DNA from: Paenisporosarcina indica
GTDB lineage: Bacteria > Bacillota > Bacilli > Bacillales_A > Planococcaceae
Assembly: GCF_001939075.1 (NCBI RefSeq)
Contig: NZ_MPTA01000001.1
Coordinates: 310,001-374,000, forward strand
Length of the DNA: 64,000 bases
Direction of reading: 5' to 3'
Shown: one piece after another, positions 36,504 to 45,362 of the stretch
How positions within the stretch are numbered: position 1 is the first letter of the stretch
How the letters are laid out: each line of letters starts with the position of its first letter
Translations under genes and position numbers: made by a program
Notes under the pieces: generated by a model
What the model was told of the DNA's origin: nothing
Database searches by the model: none
The model's input: only the letters and a program-made list of their open reading frames with translations

Positions 36504-36887
36504 ATGGCTGAAGTGAAAAGAAAAGATCAATGGACGGCTGAAGATGACCATAAATTAGCATCAACCGTGTTGGAAATTGTGAAAAACGGCGGTACTCAAA
36601 TTTATGCCTTTGAAGTAGCTGCAGAAAAACTGTCTCGTACCAAACAGGCTTGTGGATTTAGATGGAACAAGACATTGAGACATACCTATGGACAAGACTT
36701 GAATCAAGCGAAACAAAAATATCAGCACCCTATGCATACACATTTAAAACAAGCAATGTCAAGTTATGATGAATTATTGGAAGCGCATGATAAATTACAG
36801 AGAGAGCATGCTGAATTAAAAACATTTGTTCAACAAATCCAGCGTGTCTGTTTATCTAGTCCATTTACTCAACAAATACAAAAATAA
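36504..36887 (+). CDS. ylbO: RsfA/GerR-type sporulation transcription regulator (YlbO)
   Basis: A 127-residue DNA-binding protein with an N-terminal Myb/SANT-like helix-turn-helix (DQWTAEDDHKLASTVL ... ACGFRWNKTLRHTYG, residues 8-60) and a C-terminal coiled-coil (about 85-115). The family includes prespore regulator RsfA and mother-cell regulator GerR (YlbO). Position after rpmF matches ylbO, though the protein is shorter than I remember for Bacillus. Start follows CGAGGTGAAAACG. Confidence 0.8.
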   Translation: MAEVKRKDQWTAEDDHKLASTVLEIVKNGGTQIYAFEVAAEKLSRTKQACGFRWNKTLRHTYGQDLNQAKQKYQHPMHTHLKQAMSSYDELLEAHDKLQREHAELKTFVQQIQRVCLSSPFTQQIQK

Positions 36888-36892
36888 CATTC

Positions 36893-36946
36893 GATTCCAA
36901 AGGCTGCTTCTTAAGAGATTCTATCTCAAAAGAGACAGTCTATTTT
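36893..36946 (+). terminator. weak terminator-like hairpin after ylbO
   Basis: An imperfect stem (AAGGCTG..TCTT / AGAGACAGTCT) followed by ATTTTT. The remaining gap to 37137 holds the carboxylase promoter. Confidence 0.4.
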
Positions 36947-37062
36947 TGTGTAGAGCAAAAATTGACCATGGATATCTGTTTATGAAAAGACTTGATTCTT
37001 CAATTGTTAAAGCAATTCATTTCTAAGTTTTGAGTAAAGTTTGAATATTTCTTAATCTATGC

Positions 37063-37090
37063 TTGAAATCGTTTTCAATCTTCGTATAGA
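37063..37090 (+). promoter_or_regulatory. carboxylase operon promoter overlapped by a cre site
   Basis: TTGAAA at 37063-37068, 16-base spacer, TATAGA at 37085-37090. TGAAATCGTTTTCA at 37064-37077 matches the catabolite-responsive element consensus TGWAANCGNTNWCA at every position and covers the -35. CcpA binding there would repress the operon when preferred sugars are present (inference from the known CcpA-cre system). Confidence 0.75.
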
Positions 37091-37137
37091 CTAAGGTAGA
37101 TGGGGTTACATGTTCTAACAACTTAGGGGGACTTCAT

Positions 37138-38493
37138 ATGAAAAAAGTGTTAATCGCAAACAGAGGAGAAATCGCACGTCGGATTATCGAAACATGCAAA
37201 AAGTTACATATTGAAACAGTAGCGATTTATGCAGAAGCAGATGCAGATTTACCTTATGTGAAAGAAGCTGATACAGCTTTTTTAATTGGTCCTAGCCAAG
37301 TGCAACAATCGTACTTGAAAGCGGATGATATTTTGGCATTAGCTAAGCGTGAAGGGGTTGACGCGATTCATCCGGGCTACGGTTTACTTTCAGAGAATGC
37401 AAGTTTTGCACGCAAAGTAGAAGAATCGGGAATGATCTTTATCGGTCCGAATCCTGAAACGATAGACAAAATGGGCGATAAAATAGGTTCACGTCAAACC
37501 ATGATAGCGGCAGGGGTACCTGTAGTACCGGGTACTGAAGAAGGCGTACATACATTAGAGGCAGCTGTTGAAGAAGCTATGCGAATTGGCTATCCCATTA
37601 TGTTAAAAGCAAGCAGCGGTGGTGGCGGGATTGGAATGGTGCGCTGTGAAGATGAGCAAACGCTCAGTCAGAATTTCATGTCGGTCAAACAAAGGGCAAA
37701 AGCCTATTTTGGGGATGATGTCGTATTTTTAGAAAAGTATATTGCTGATGGTCGACATATTGAAGTCCAAATCTTTGGTGATACGCATGGAAATATCGTG
37801 CATCTGTTTGAACGGAATTGTTCCGTACAACGTCGCAACCAAAAAGTGATTGAGGAATCACCTTCACCAGACTTCCCTCAAGAAGCACGTGAACGTTTGC
37901 TGAAAGCTGCAGTTGATGCAGCCAAAGCAGTCAATTATCGTAATGCTGGAACGGTGGAGTTTATTGTGGATGAGAACAACCAGTTCTATTTCCTAGAGAT
38001 GAATACCCGGCTTCAAGTCGAGCATCCAGTGACGGAAGAAGTTACTGGATTTGATTTAGTAGAATGGCAACTTGAAGTGGCAAAAGGGAATTCACTCCCA
38101 ATCACAAATCAACATGAAATACAGTCAACTGGACATGCGATGGAATTCCGCATTTATGCAGAGGATCCAAAAACCTTTTTCCCTTCACCAGGGACCATTA
38201 AAACGTTGCAATGGGGTTCTATGGATCATGTTCGAATTGATTCGGGTTATGAAGAAGGAAACGCGGTTACTCCTTTCTATGATCCCATGATTGCAAAAGT
38301 GATCATTAAATCGGACTCCAGACAACAGGTAATTGCACATGCACAAAATTTCTTTGCATCTGTTACGATTGAAGGGGTTAAAACGAATGTCCCGCTATTC
38401 CGGGAATTTTTAGGAGCACAAGCATTCCAAGATGGATCGTATACAACAGCGGTATTACCGCAATGGCTTGAACAACAAAAGGAGGAAAAATGA
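37138..38493 (+). CDS. acyl-CoA carboxylase, biotin carboxylase subunit
   Basis: ATP-dependent biotin carboxylase, 451 residues, a stand-alone subunit ending without a biotin domain. ATP-grasp motifs: NRGEIARRIIETC at the start, HPGYGLLSENASFA near 80, KASSGGGGIGM near 160, EKYIADGRHIEVQI, and EMNTRLQVEHPVTE near 285. It is the first gene of an operon with a free biotin carrier and a carboxyltransferase, so it serves a propionyl-CoA or methylcrotonyl-CoA type carboxylase rather than fatty-acid AccABCD; the acyl specificity cannot be read with certainty. Start follows AGGGGGACTT. Upstream cre suggests carbon catabolite repression. Confidence 0.88.
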   Translation: MKKVLIANRGEIARRIIETCKKLHIETVAIYAEADADLPYVKEADTAFLIGPSQVQQSYLKADDILALAKREGVDAIHPGYGLLSENASFARKVEESGMIFIGPNPETIDKMGDKIGSRQTMIAAGVPVVPGTEEGVHTLEAAVEEAMRIGYPIMLKASSGGGGIGMVRCEDEQTLSQNFMSVKQRAKAYFGDDVVFLEKYIADGRHIEVQIFGDTHGNIVHLFERNCSVQRRNQKVIEESPSPDFPQEARERLLKAAVDAAKAVNYRNAGTVEFIVDENNQFYFLEMNTRLQVEHPVTEEVTGFDLVEWQLEVAKGNSLPITNQHEIQSTGHAMEFRIYAEDPKTFFPSPGTIKTLQWGSMDHVRIDSGYEEGNAVTPFYDPMIAKVIIKSDSRQQVIAHAQNFFASVTIEGVKTNVPLFREFLGAQAFQDGSYTTAVLPQWLEQQKEEK

Positions 38494-38494
38494 G

Positions 38495-38707
38495 ATGAAA
38501 CAACTATTATCAACTATGGCAGGAACGGTATTTACGATTGGAGTAAGCGAAGGCGATGAAGTAACAGCAGGACAAACAGTATTGGTCTTGGAATCTATGA
38601 AAATGGAAATTCCGATTGAAGCTGAAACTGCTGGAAAAGTAGCAACGATCAATGCTCGAATTGGAGATTTTGTAAACGAAGGCGATGTACTGCTTACATT
38701 TGAATAA
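38495..38707 (+). CDS. stand-alone biotinyl (biotin carrier) protein
   Basis: A 70-residue protein that is only a biotinyl/lipoyl domain, with the biotinylation motif ESMKMEI (Lys about residue 36). It carries carboxybiotin between the flanking biotin carboxylase and carboxyltransferase. ATG 38495 is one base after the upstream stop, with AAAGGAGG inside the end of that gene. Such tiny carriers resemble Bacillus YngHB. Confidence 0.9.
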   Translation: MKQLLSTMAGTVFTIGVSEGDEVTAGQTVLVLESMKMEIPIEAETAGKVATINARIGDFVNEGDVLLTFE

Positions 38708-38751
38708 GTAACAATTAAGCATTGGGGATTGTGATACAAGGGGGATTTAAC

Positions 38752-40293
38752 ATGACGGAGAAAACAGCTTATAATGAACGTTTAGAACAGAAATTGACGA
38801 CGATTTTTGCAGGTGGCCATTCAAAATATCACGAAAAAATGAAAGAGCAAAATAAACTTTTTGTACGTGATCGTTTAGCATTGCTTTTTGATGATGGTGT
38901 GTATTTAGAGGATGGACGTTTTGCAAATTCTGAAGCGGGCGATTTACCAGCGGATGGTGTTGTTACAGCCACTGGTAAAGTGGGTGGTCAACAAGTTTGT
39001 GTTATGGCAAATGATTCAACTGTCAAAGCAGGATCATGGGGCTCACGAACAGTTGAAAAAATTATTCGTATTCAAGAAATTGCAGAAAAAACGCGTGTCC
39101 CTATGCTTTATTTAGTCGATTCTGCAGGTGCTCGAATTACCGATCAATTAGATATGTTCCCTAATCGTCGTGGGGCAGGAAGAATATTCCACAATCAAGT
39201 TAGAATGTCTGGATTCGTTCCTCAAGTATGCCTGTTATTCGGTCCGTCAGCTGCAGGGGGGGCGTATATTCCAGCATTTTGCGATATCGTAATCATGGTT
39301 GAAGGAAACGCATCTATGTACTTAGGTTCACCACGTATGGCTGAAAAAGTTATTGGTGAGAAAGTAACGCTGGAAGAAATGGGCGGTGCACGTATGCACT
39401 GTACAGTAAGTGGATGTGGAGATGTTCTGGTAACTAGTGAACAAGAAGCAATTGCTGAAGTACAACGCTATTTGGCTTACTTCCCAGCTAACTTTACCGA
39501 AATGCCGAAAGTAGTAGAGCTGAAAGCCGTAAAAGAAGGGCGCTCTTTAGAAGCCATTATTCCGGAAAATCAAAATGCTCCGTTTGATATGTATGAAGCA
39601 ATTGATCAGTTAATAGACGAAGGTTCATTATTTGATATCAAAAAATTGTTTGCAACTGAAATCATAACAGGTCTTGCGCGTATTGAAGGACAAGCGGTAG
39701 GAATTATCGCAAACCAACCAAAATCTAAAGGTGGCGTATTGTTCGGGGATTCCGCGGATAAAGCTGCGAAATTTATTAATTTATGTGATGCCTTTGGTAT
39801 TCCATTATTATTCCTAGCCGACGTTCCAGGATTTATGATTGGTACGAAAGTCGAACGTGCGGGCATAATCCGTCATGGAGCGAAATTAATCATGGCGATG
39901 AGCTCAGCTACAGTACCAAAAATTTCGGTTATCGTACGTAAAGCGTATGGTGCAGGCTTATATGCAATGGCAGGTCCAGCGTTCGAGCCGGATGTCTGTA
40001 TCGCTTTACCAACTGCCCAGATTGCTGTAATGGGACCGGAAGCTGCCGTCAATGCGGTATTAGCAAATAAAATAGAATCGATTGAAGATCCAAAAGAACG
40101 ATTGAAATTTGTTCAAGAAAAACATCAGGAATATAAAGAACAAATTGACCTTTATAAACTCGCTTCGGAAATGATTATAGATGAGATTGTCGCACCAAGT
40201 GATCTACGAGAAGTGCTTGCGATGAGATTCAGTGCCTATAGCACGAAACATATTCCACAGCCACCTCGTAAACACCCAGTTTATCCAGTATAA
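38752..40293 (+). CDS. acyl-CoA carboxylase carboxyltransferase subunit (PccB/MccB type)
   Basis: Moves carboxyl from biotin to acyl-CoA. 513 residues with both halves of the crotonase-like carboxyltransferase fold (N-half about 20-250, C-half about 265-500). Key parts: DSAGARITDQ, GPSAAGGAYIPAFCD (oxyanion glycines), GGARMHCTVSG, and the C-half NQPKSKGGVLFGDSADKAA and YGAGLYAMAGPAF. The PccB-like pattern favours propionyl-CoA, but methylcrotonyl-CoA is possible. ATG 38752 follows AAGGGGGATT. Last gene of the operon, followed by a terminator. Confidence 0.88.
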   Translation: MTEKTAYNERLEQKLTTIFAGGHSKYHEKMKEQNKLFVRDRLALLFDDGVYLEDGRFANSEAGDLPADGVVTATGKVGGQQVCVMANDSTVKAGSWGSRTVEKIIRIQEIAEKTRVPMLYLVDSAGARITDQLDMFPNRRGAGRIFHNQVRMSGFVPQVCLLFGPSAAGGAYIPAFCDIVIMVEGNASMYLGSPRMAEKVIGEKVTLEEMGGARMHCTVSGCGDVLVTSEQEAIAEVQRYLAYFPANFTEMPKVVELKAVKEGRSLEAIIPENQNAPFDMYEAIDQLIDEGSLFDIKKLFATEIITGLARIEGQAVGIIANQPKSKGGVLFGDSADKAAKFINLCDAFGIPLLFLADVPGFMIGTKVERAGIIRHGAKLIMAMSSATVPKISVIVRKAYGAGLYAMAGPAFEPDVCIALPTAQIAVMGPEAAVNAVLANKIESIEDPKERLKFVQEKHQEYKEQIDLYKLASEMIIDEIVAPSDLREVLAMRFSAYSTKHIPQPPRKHPVYPV

Positions 40294-40305
40294 TCATAAA
40301 AAGAT

Positions 40306-40336
40306 TAAAGGTCTGCCGATCCTTGGTAGGCCTTTT
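40306..40336 (+). terminator. terminator of the acyl-CoA carboxylase operon
   Basis: AAAGGTCTGCC pairs with GGTAGGCCTTT, followed by T. Confidence 0.8.
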
Positions 40337-40360
40337 AGAATATTAGGAGTTGAATGTGCA

Positions 40361-41266
40361 ATGAAAGTGGTTATTGTTGGGGCTGGGGCGATTGGCTTAC
40401 TGATTGGTTCTTATTTGGGTCAGCAAAAGCATGAAATTACATATGTAACACGAACAATAGAACAAGCACAAAAACTAAAGAAATGTGGGATAACGCGCAT
40501 TCATCCAAATGAAGAAATGATGAATGTTCACGTCGAAGCAACTGCAGTGTTTAGTGAAGCTCCAACGGATGCACTATGGATTTTGGCAGTAAAAGTTCAC
40601 CATTTAGAGGAACTTGAAATAGATTTACGATCTCTCCCAATATCTACACCGCTACTATTTATTCAAAATGGCCTTTCACATCTTCAATTGTTGGAACGGT
40701 TGAAACAAAAAAAGATATACATAGCTACAATTGAACATGGTGCCATGAGAAAAGATGACTCCACTGTTCTTCACACCGGCCTAGGACTGACGAAGGTTGC
40801 GCCATATAAAAAAGGGAAGCTTACTAAACTACAAGTGTCTACCTTTCAATCACCTTCTTTCAAGATAGAGGTTATGGAAGATGCATATGCCATTACTTTG
40901 CGTAAAGCGGTGCTCAACGCGTGCATCAATCCAATCACTGCTATTTTGCATATAAAAAATGGGGAACTGATAACGAACATACAAGCTAATCATCTGATGA
41001 AATCTACATTTGAAGAACTTGAGCGTGCATTTCCAGAAATAAATCAAAGCCTGTCATTCGAAGATGTGCTCGCATTGTGTGAAAAAACAGCTTCAAATGA
41101 TTCTTCCATGTTGCAAGATATACAAAATCACCGCAAAACAGAAATTGAACCAATTGTTGGTGCACTAATAAGTCTTGCTGAAGCTAGAAACAAAGAGCTT
41201 CCGCTTTTAACTTTGTTGTTTCATTTTGTTTTAGCATTAGAAATAAAAGGTGATTCTAGTGAATAA
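40361..41266 (+). CDS. panE: 2-dehydropantoate 2-reductase
   Basis: NADPH-dependent ketopantoate reductase of pantothenate (hence CoA) synthesis, 301 residues. Rossmann GAGAIGLLIGSYLG at the start; catalytic Lys region KAVLNACINPITAI near 185; AIKV-type KVHHLEEL near 75. Fairly diverged but complete. ATG 40361 follows TTAGGAG. In Bacillus a panE-like gene (ylbQ) precedes the bshC-mraZ region, matching this position. Overlaps the next gene by eight bases. Confidence 0.82.
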   Translation: MKVVIVGAGAIGLLIGSYLGQQKHEITYVTRTIEQAQKLKKCGITRIHPNEEMMNVHVEATAVFSEAPTDALWILAVKVHHLEELEIDLRSLPISTPLLFIQNGLSHLQLLERLKQKKIYIATIEHGAMRKDDSTVLHTGLGLTKVAPYKKGKLTKLQVSTFQSPSFKIEVMEDAYAITLRKAVLNACINPITAILHIKNGELITNIQANHLMKSTFEELERAFPEINQSLSFEDVLALCEKTASNDSSMLQDIQNHRKTEIEPIVGALISLAEARNKELPLLTLLFHFVLALEIKGDSSE

Positions 41267-41648
41267 TATCTTGCAAACAATTATCAGTTTCCTACTTGTA
41301 TTTCCAATAGTCATTTTCATCATTGTTTTTCTAGTTTCGGTAAAGATCAGCCATAAAAAGGTCCGTTCCTTTGGAATTGCTGCAGATATCACAACTATCC
41401 TTCTATTTTTCGCGGTTCCAATAGCCATTCAGTCATTATTTCATATACAGACAACAGGAATTATTGTAGGCATTGCATTAGTTACGAGTGTAATATTAAC
41501 GATTATTGAGTGGAAAACCAAAACGGAAATTGAATTGGTTCCACTACTTCGGAAAATCTGGAGATTCCTGTTCCTCGTTCTCAGTGTTACTTACTTTATC
41601 GTATGGTGTATAGGTCTTGTCTTTAAAGTACTGGAATACATAAATTAA
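41259..41648 (+). CDS. DUF3397 four-helix membrane protein
   Basis: A 129-residue protein with four membrane helices (about 5-28, 40-58, 65-85 and 103-125). It matches what I know of DUF3397 proteins found next to bshC in Bacillales; function unknown. GTG 41259 is chosen because AAAGG lies eight bases before it; another GTG at 41250 is part of that site. Translationally linked to panE by overlap. Confidence 0.7.
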   Translation: MNNILQTIISFLLVFPIVIFIIVFLVSVKISHKKVRSFGIAADITTILLFFAVPIAIQSLFHIQTTGIIVGIALVTSVILTIIEWKTKTEIELVPLLRKIWRFLFLVLSVTYFIVWCIGLVFKVLEYIN

Positions 41649-41731
41649 TCAATATGAAGTCGTTTGTTTTACCTATAGTACGTTCAAATGCTATACTCGA
41701 TTTGTATTTACACGCTAAAGGGGTTACCACG

Positions 41732-43348
41732 ATGAAATTCGAACAAATTGATCAACCAAATAGCAGCTCATTTTTAACAGATTTTCATGCACAAAAGGAA
41801 GAGCTTTCAACTTATTTTCATTACTTGCCAGGGGAAGAGTCTTTTCAAAATCGTGCTGCTAGCTTGAAGTCTCATCCTGTAAGAAGACAGCAACTGACGA
41901 AGGTGATTCGGGATTACATGTCAACTCTCCCGCATAGTGATCAAGTTGAGTTGCATTTGAGTGAGTTAGAGGAAGATGCGCTTGTTGTCATCGGTGGGCA
42001 GCAGGCGGGATTATTAACAGGTCCTCTTTATTCCATACATAAAGCGATATCGATTATTCTACTAGCTAAGCAACAACGACAAGTTCTAGGAATTCCGGTT
42101 GTGCCAGTTTTTTGGATTGCCGGAGAGGATCATGACTTGGATGAAATAAATTCAACTTATACAACAAAACAAGGACGACTGCAAAAACATACGTTCAATG
42201 ATCGACCAAATCGCAAACAAATGGCATCACAAACAACTGTAGAAACCGAAAAACTGCAGTCATTTATTCGAGATGTTTTCAGACAGTTTACCGAAACCAC
42301 GTATACGAAGGAACTTCTATACAAATGTTTAAGCCAAGCTGAACAAGTCTCAACATATAGTGAGTTTTTTGCAGAATTGATGCATGACTTTTTTGCGAAA
42401 GAAGGTTTATTGTTAATCGATGCGGCATATCAGCCTCTTCGTCAATACGAATCACCGTATTTTGTGCAAATGATTGAGCATGCACAAAAAATAGCTTCAC
42501 TTGTGGTAGAGCAAGAGAATCGTTTTCAAAAAGCGGGATATGGTCAACCGATTCAAGCTTCAATAGACAATGCTAACTTATTTTTTGTAGTAAATGGAGA
42601 ACGGCATTTATTGAGGTTCAAAGCTGGATTGTTTTCGAATGAAACGGCAGGTATTCAATTTTCACTTCAGGAATTACTTGATATAGCCAAAAATCATCCA
42701 GAACGATTGAGTAATAATGTGGTTACACGTCCACTCATGCAGGAAATGGTGTTTCCGGTATTGGCATTTATTGGAGGGCCTGGGGAATTGGCATACTGGG
42801 CAGCATTCAAGACAATGTTTGAACATTTTGATATGGAACTACCTGTCATGGTACCAAGATTATCCATGACACTAGTTGATCGAAAGTCGAAACAATATCT
42901 GGATGATTTAGAAGTATCCATTGCCAGTGTCTTTAGTGGAGATTTACAAGCACATAAACAAGCATTTATAGATAGCATTAAGGACGAAGTGGCCGATGAA
43001 ATGATTGTGGAAATCCAACAAACTCTTATAAATCAATATGCTAACTTAGCCGAACACTTATCTGCCTTAGGACCTGTGCTAAGTCAATTAACAGAAAAAA
43101 ATGTGCAATTTCATGAAAAGCAGTTTACTTATTTGCGACGTAAAATAGAAGATACCAATTTATTGAGACACGATGTAAAAATGAGGAAGTATAATCACAT
43201 TGAAGGAATGTTATTTCCAGAGTATACGTTACAAGAAAGATGGTTTAGTCCGTATGTGTTTTTAAATGAAGTTGGGCCATCATTTATTGATGAACTATTA
43301 TCTCATCCATTCGAATTTAATGGGAAACACCAAATTATTACCTACTAA
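41732..43348 (+). CDS. bshC: bacillithiol biosynthesis cysteine-adding enzyme BshC
   Basis: Last step of bacillithiol synthesis: joins cysteine to glucosaminyl-malate. 538 residues, nucleotide-binding core VVIGGQQAGLLTGPLYSIHKAIS near 95 (key GGQQAGLxTGPLY) and VPVFWIAGEDHDLDEIN near 128, then the C-terminal coiled-coil. ATG 41732 follows AAAGGGG. TGC-TATACT at 41689-41697 is an extended -10 promoter, so ATG 41654 upstream is not the start. Confidence 0.93.
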   Translation: MKFEQIDQPNSSSFLTDFHAQKEELSTYFHYLPGEESFQNRAASLKSHPVRRQQLTKVIRDYMSTLPHSDQVELHLSELEEDALVVIGGQQAGLLTGPLYSIHKAISIILLAKQQRQVLGIPVVPVFWIAGEDHDLDEINSTYTTKQGRLQKHTFNDRPNRKQMASQTTVETEKLQSFIRDVFRQFTETTYTKELLYKCLSQAEQVSTYSEFFAELMHDFFAKEGLLLIDAAYQPLRQYESPYFVQMIEHAQKIASLVVEQENRFQKAGYGQPIQASIDNANLFFVVNGERHLLRFKAGLFSNETAGIQFSLQELLDIAKNHPERLSNNVVTRPLMQEMVFPVLAFIGGPGELAYWAAFKTMFEHFDMELPVMVPRLSMTLVDRKSKQYLDDLEVSIASVFSGDLQAHKQAFIDSIKDEVADEMIVEIQQTLINQYANLAEHLSALGPVLSQLTEKNVQFHEKQFTYLRRKIEDTNLLRHDVKMRKYNHIEGMLFPEYTLQERWFSPYVFLNEVGPSFIDELLSHPFEFNGKHQIITY

Positions 43349-43375
43349 CCATAAACAAACTCTTGTCATAATCTT

Positions 43376-43414
43376 ACTAAGCCTGTCTCATGTACTTGTG
43401 AGACGGCTTTTTTC
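43376..43414 (+). terminator. terminator of bshC
   Basis: AAGCCTGTCTCA pairs with TGAGACGGCTT, followed by six T. Confidence 0.88.
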
Positions 43415-43466
43415 TATGGGGGAAAAGGCTCTAATTGTGTTTCAACAAGTACTTTTTGCACATTTT

Positions 43467-43523
43467 TTGACGTATGGTAAGAATTTTTCAATTATTGGTG
43501 GAGGAAAGTGGGGGGATGTGGTA
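43467..43523 (+). promoter_or_regulatory. mraZ promoter with three MraZ boxes
   Basis: TTGACG (43467-43472), 17-base spacer and AATTAT (43490-43495) form a plausible promoter. Immediately downstream GTGGAG, GTGGGG and GTGGTA start at 43498, 43508 and 43518, exactly ten bases apart. Direct repeats of GTGG/TGGG with this period are the known operator of MraZ, so the dcw operon is probably autorepressed. Confidence 0.75.
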
Positions 43524-43552
43524 CATTAATGACAATAAGTGGGGTGAGCAGC

Positions 43553-43984
43553 ATGTTCATGGGAGAATATCAACATAGTGTTGATGCGAAAGGTCGACTC
43601 ATCATTCCGGCAAAATTTCGCGAGCATCTTGAAGAGACATTTGTTCTTACACGTGGTCTTGATAACTGCTTATTCGGCTATCCTATGGATGAATGGCGCA
43701 AACTCGAAGAAAAGTTAAAAGCTTTACCAGTGACAAAAAAAGATGCTCGTGCATTTACGCGATTCTTCTTTTCTGGTGCGACTGAAGTTGAAATTGACAA
43801 ACAAGGTCGAATTAACATCCCAAGTACATTGCTTACTCATGCGAACGTGGAGAAAGAATGTATTGTACTCGGTGTTTCAAACCGCTTCGAAATATGGGCG
43901 AAAGATTCTTGGACATCTTACTTTGAAGAATCAGAAGACTCATTCAATGACTTAGCAGAAAATATGATTGGCTTTGACATCTAG
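43553..43984 (+). CDS. mraZ: transcriptional regulator MraZ
   Basis: 143 residues with two AbrB-like SpoVT domains, each with the DxKGRxxIP signature ([15 protein letters not shown] near 10 and [14 protein letters not shown] near 80). Oligomeric DNA-binding repressor of the dcw cluster. Start at MFMGEYQH follows GGGGTGAGC; upstream in-frame starts lie in the operator. Three MraZ boxes lie 30-55 bases upstream. Confidence 0.96.
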   Translation: MFMGEYQHSVDAKGRLIIPAKFREHLEETFVLTRGLDNCLFGYPMDEWRKLEEKLKALPVTKKDARAFTRFFFSGATEVEIDKQGRINIPSTLLTHANVEKECIVLGVSNRFEIWAKDSWTSYFEESEDSFNDLAENMIGFDI

Positions 43985-44042
43985 ATCTTGGGTAAGACAG
44001 ACAAACCACAAAAATCGGAATTTAAACTAGGAGGACGCTTCG

Positions 44043-44993
44043 TTGTTCAACCATACTACAGTATTGCTCCAAGAAACCGTTGACGGATTGAACATTCGTC
44101 CAGATGGAATATATGTTGACTGCACACTAGGTGGAGCAGGTCACAGTGAATATTTAGTTCAACAATTAAACGATCAAGGGAGATTGATTTGCTTTGATCA
44201 AGATACAACCGCGTTGGATAATGCCAAAATCCGCTTAGCAGACCATCTTCATAAAGTGATATTTGTCCACGCGAATTTCCGTTATATCAAAGAAAAATTA
44301 CTGGAACTCGGGATTGAAAAAGTAGACGGCATCCTTTACGACCTAGGGGTTTCTTCACCTCAACTTGATACGCCAGAGCGTGGCTTTAGTTACAACCACG
44401 ATGCGCCACTGGATATGCGAATGGACATGACCGCACCACTTTCAGCTTACCATGTTGTTAATGAGTGGGAATTCAATGATTTGGTCCGTATTTTCTATCG
44501 ATATGGCGAAGAAAAGTTCTCGAAACAAATCGCACGAAAAATTGAAGAAGCGAGAAAGCATGCACCTATCGAAACAACGGGGCAACTCGTCGAATTGATA
44601 AAAGATGGAATTCCTGCACCTGCAAGAAGAAAAGGTGGACATCCCGCCAAACGTGTATTTCAAGCAATTCGAATCGCAGTGAATGATGAGCTAGGTGCGG
44701 CCGAACAATCACTTCAAGATGCAATTGATTTACTTGCTGTTAATGGTCGAATCAGTGTGATTACGTTCCATTCACTTGAAGATCGGATTACGAAGACGAT
44801 CTTTAAAGAGGCAGCTTCTTACCCTGAATTACCACCGAACTTACCAGTCATTCCTGAAGGCATGGAGCCGCATTTGAAGTTGGTAACACGAAAGCCGATA
44901 TTACCAAGTGAAGAGGAATTGGAGCATAATAATCGCTCTCGTTCAGCGAAACTCAGAATCGCAGAAAAAATAAAGGATAAGGGAAGTGTTTAA
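44043..44993 (+). CDS. rsmH: 16S rRNA (cytosine1402-N4)-methyltransferase RsmH
   Basis: Methylates N4 of C1402 in 16S rRNA. 316 residues, SAM-binding [14 protein letters not shown] near 25, [23 protein letters not shown] near 97, [16 protein letters not shown] and ITFHSLEDR near 240. TTG start at 44043 fixed by AGGAGGACGC. One base or less separates it from ftsL. Confidence 0.96.
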   Translation: MFNHTTVLLQETVDGLNIRPDGIYVDCTLGGAGHSEYLVQQLNDQGRLICFDQDTTALDNAKIRLADHLHKVIFVHANFRYIKEKLLELGIEKVDGILYDLGVSSPQLDTPERGFSYNHDAPLDMRMDMTAPLSAYHVVNEWEFNDLVRIFYRYGEEKFSKQIARKIEEARKHAPIETTGQLVELIKDGIPAPARRKGGHPAKRVFQAIRIAVNDELGAAEQSLQDAIDLLAVNGRISVITFHSLEDRITKTIFKEAASYPELPPNLPVIPEGMEPHLKLVTRKPILPSEEELEHNNRSRSAKLRIAEKIKDKGSV

Positions 44994-45362
44994 ATGGCAA
45001 TGCACGCTAGAACTCAAACAACGTACATAAAGCAGCCTGTCGTTAACCCACAGCCAGCTGTCCAACCGGCTATTCGGCCGAACCGAAAAATTTTCACAAA
45101 AGGGGAAAAAGTATTGCTCGTACTATTTGTGTCTGTTTTCACCCTTTTTAGTGTAATTATTTTACAAACACAATCAAGCATTCATGCCTCTACTCAAGAC
45201 ATACAAGCAATTGAAAATAAAATTGAAGAAACAAAGAAACAAAATACAGATTTGTCCATTCAAGTAAGCGAACTCTCAGAGTATGAACGAGTTTGGGAAA
45301 AAGCTAAATCGCTAGGCTTGAAACTGAACGAGAAAAATGTGAAGGTCGTACCGGGACAATGA
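44994..45362 (+). CDS. ftsL: cell division protein FtsL
   Basis: 122-residue bitopic division protein: cytoplasmic tail with a proline-rich stretch, one membrane helix (VLLVLFVSVFTLFSVIIL, about 40-57) and an extracytoplasmic leucine-zipper coiled coil (about 65-105). It partners DivIC and DivIB in the septal complex. Recognised by topology and position between rsmH and pbpB. Its stop overlaps the pbpB ATG. Confidence 0.9.
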   Translation: MAMHARTQTTYIKQPVVNPQPAVQPAIRPNRKIFTKGEKVLLVLFVSVFTLFSVIILQTQSSIHASTQDIQAIENKIEETKKQNTDLSIQVSELSEYERVWEKAKSLGLKLNEKNVKVVPGQ

